Origin: CAYONQ01 sp964405375
GTDB lineage: Bacteria > Planctomycetota > Phycisphaerae > Sedimentisphaerales > Anaerobacaceae
NCBI GenBank assembly: GCA_964405375.1
Contig: CAYONQ010000070.1
Coordinates: 1-15,494 of the forward strand
Length of the DNA stretch: 15,494 nt
Direction: 5' to 3'
Below, in pieces: positions 14,993 through 15,494 of the stretch. Numbering within the stretch: position 1 is the stretch's first letter; each line of letters begins with the position of its first letter. The notes under the pieces are model-generated. The model saw only the letters and a list, made by a program, of their open reading frames with translations. It was not told the origin of the DNA and ran no database searches. The position numbers and the translations under genes are program-made.

Positions 14993-15494
14993 GTGAAAGC
15001 CACGAATGCAAAGCCAAATGTAACTATTGCTGCCAGCTTCCAGAAACTCGCACAAGAGGCGTTAGAGCTTTTCGTCAGTGATGCCCGGAAGGCAATTAAG
15101 GCGAGAGAACGCTTCTGTGTAGCGGTATCACGACATACACCAACGCATTTCTTTGAGCTGCTTGGTGAGCGGTCCCGGTCAAGGGGCTTGTTGTGGGATA
15201 AGATACACCTGTTCTGGGTGGATGAATGCTGCGGTCCGCCTGATTTGAGGGACAATAATTGCAGCTTGGCAGTTCGCCGGCTTATCTCCAGGGTCGGTAT
15301 CCCTGCGGAAAATGTGCACCGTATTTGTTCTGAAAACTCCAATTGCGGGTACGTAGCTTCAATATATGAGCGAACCATTCATAACGTGGTCGGGCTGATG
15401 GGAAATAGAATGCCTCGGTTTGACCTGATTATTCTTGGAATGAGTGCAGATGGGCATGTTGCTTCGTTATTTCCCGATACGTATGCCTTTTTCG
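14993..15494 (+). CDS. pgl: 6-phosphogluconolactonase, 3' end outside window
   Basis: This enzyme hydrolyses 6-phosphogluconolactone to 6-phosphogluconate, the second step of the oxidative pentose phosphate pathway. The frame opens at GTG 14993 (AAAGAGG at 14979-14985, 7 nt before) and is still open at the window end, about 167 residues. Motifs in order: 'VAVSRHTPTHFFELL' (family form VALSGGSTP..ff), 'HLFWVDECCGPP' (family form fwvDERxVP), 'RDNNCSLA' (family dSN) and 'FDLIILGMSADGHVASLFP', the clearest signature. The Gly-Gly of SGGSTP are Arg-His here, and the Arg of DER is Cys, so it is a divergent member; the C-terminal part cannot be judged. In-frame ATG alternatives near the start are lacking, which supports GTG. 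Confidence 0.85.
   Translation, partial: MKATNAKPNVTIAASFQKLAQEALELFVSDARKAIKARERFCVAVSRHTPTHFFELLGERSRSRGLLWDKIHLFWVDECCGPPDLRDNNCSLAVRRLISRVGIPAENVHRICSENSNCGYVASIYERTIHNVVGLMGNRMPRFDLIILGMSADGHVASLFPDTYAFF

Noticed and set aside
14782..15378. 198-codon minus-strand ORF
   Set aside because: It lies opposite the hemerythrin-like 3' end and the phosphogluconolactonase, both of which show strong family motifs on the plus strand.

Overview
The window looks like a piece of a Planctomycetota genome, most likely Phycisphaerae or Sedimentisphaerales-like. This is inferred from protein style: a very large secreted protease with parallel beta-helix repeats and a dockerin-like module, a second dockerin-bearing subtilase, a secretin with a long glycine linker, and intergenic repeats rather than an insertion sequence. 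No tRNA, rRNA, CRISPR array, transposase or phage gene was seen.

Layout. 1-1790 (+) is the 3' part of a secretin (type II/IV outer-membrane channel family) that runs in from outside the window. 1883-8578 (+) encodes a 2231-residue exported protein: signal peptide, propeptide, S8 subtilase with an intact Asp/His/Ser triad, two beta-helix blocks each closed by the same cap module, InlB-like repeats, a dockerin-like calcium module and three fibronectin-III-like C-terminal domains. A convergent gap (8579-8748) with two hairpins follows. On the minus strand, aroA (EPSP synthase, 11362-10085) and a divergent aroC (chorismate synthase, 10071-8749) form a tight two-gene shikimate operon 13 nt apart. 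Upstream of aroA are four copies of an octamer. 13291-11564 (-) is a second secreted subtilase with a C-terminal dockerin-like pair whose catalytic Asp appears to be replaced by Cys. It has a good sigma-70-type promoter and a 17-codon leader ORF ending exactly at its start codon.

13423-14168 is the least ordinary part: a perfect sigma-54 consensus, a possible 27-residue ORF, two imperfect 47-49 bp direct repeats that differ mainly at codon third positions, and between them a possible 72-residue minus-strand membrane protein built from two related segments with a hairpin over its start. 14169-14936 (+) encodes a DUF438/hemerythrin-like di-iron protein. 14993 to the window end (+) is the 5' part of a 6-phosphogluconolactonase.

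How they fit. The secretin and the giant protease lie in tandem, and a secretin-type pathway could export such a protein; this is an inference from position. aroA and aroC catalyse the last two steps to chorismate. The hemerythrin-like protein and the phosphogluconolactonase share a strand and could be co-transcribed, although a terminator-like hairpin lies between them. The main surprises are two enzymes that keep their family fold signatures but have changed catalytic motifs (aroC and the second subtilase), the leader ORF, and the repeat-rich 13.4-14.2 kb segment.
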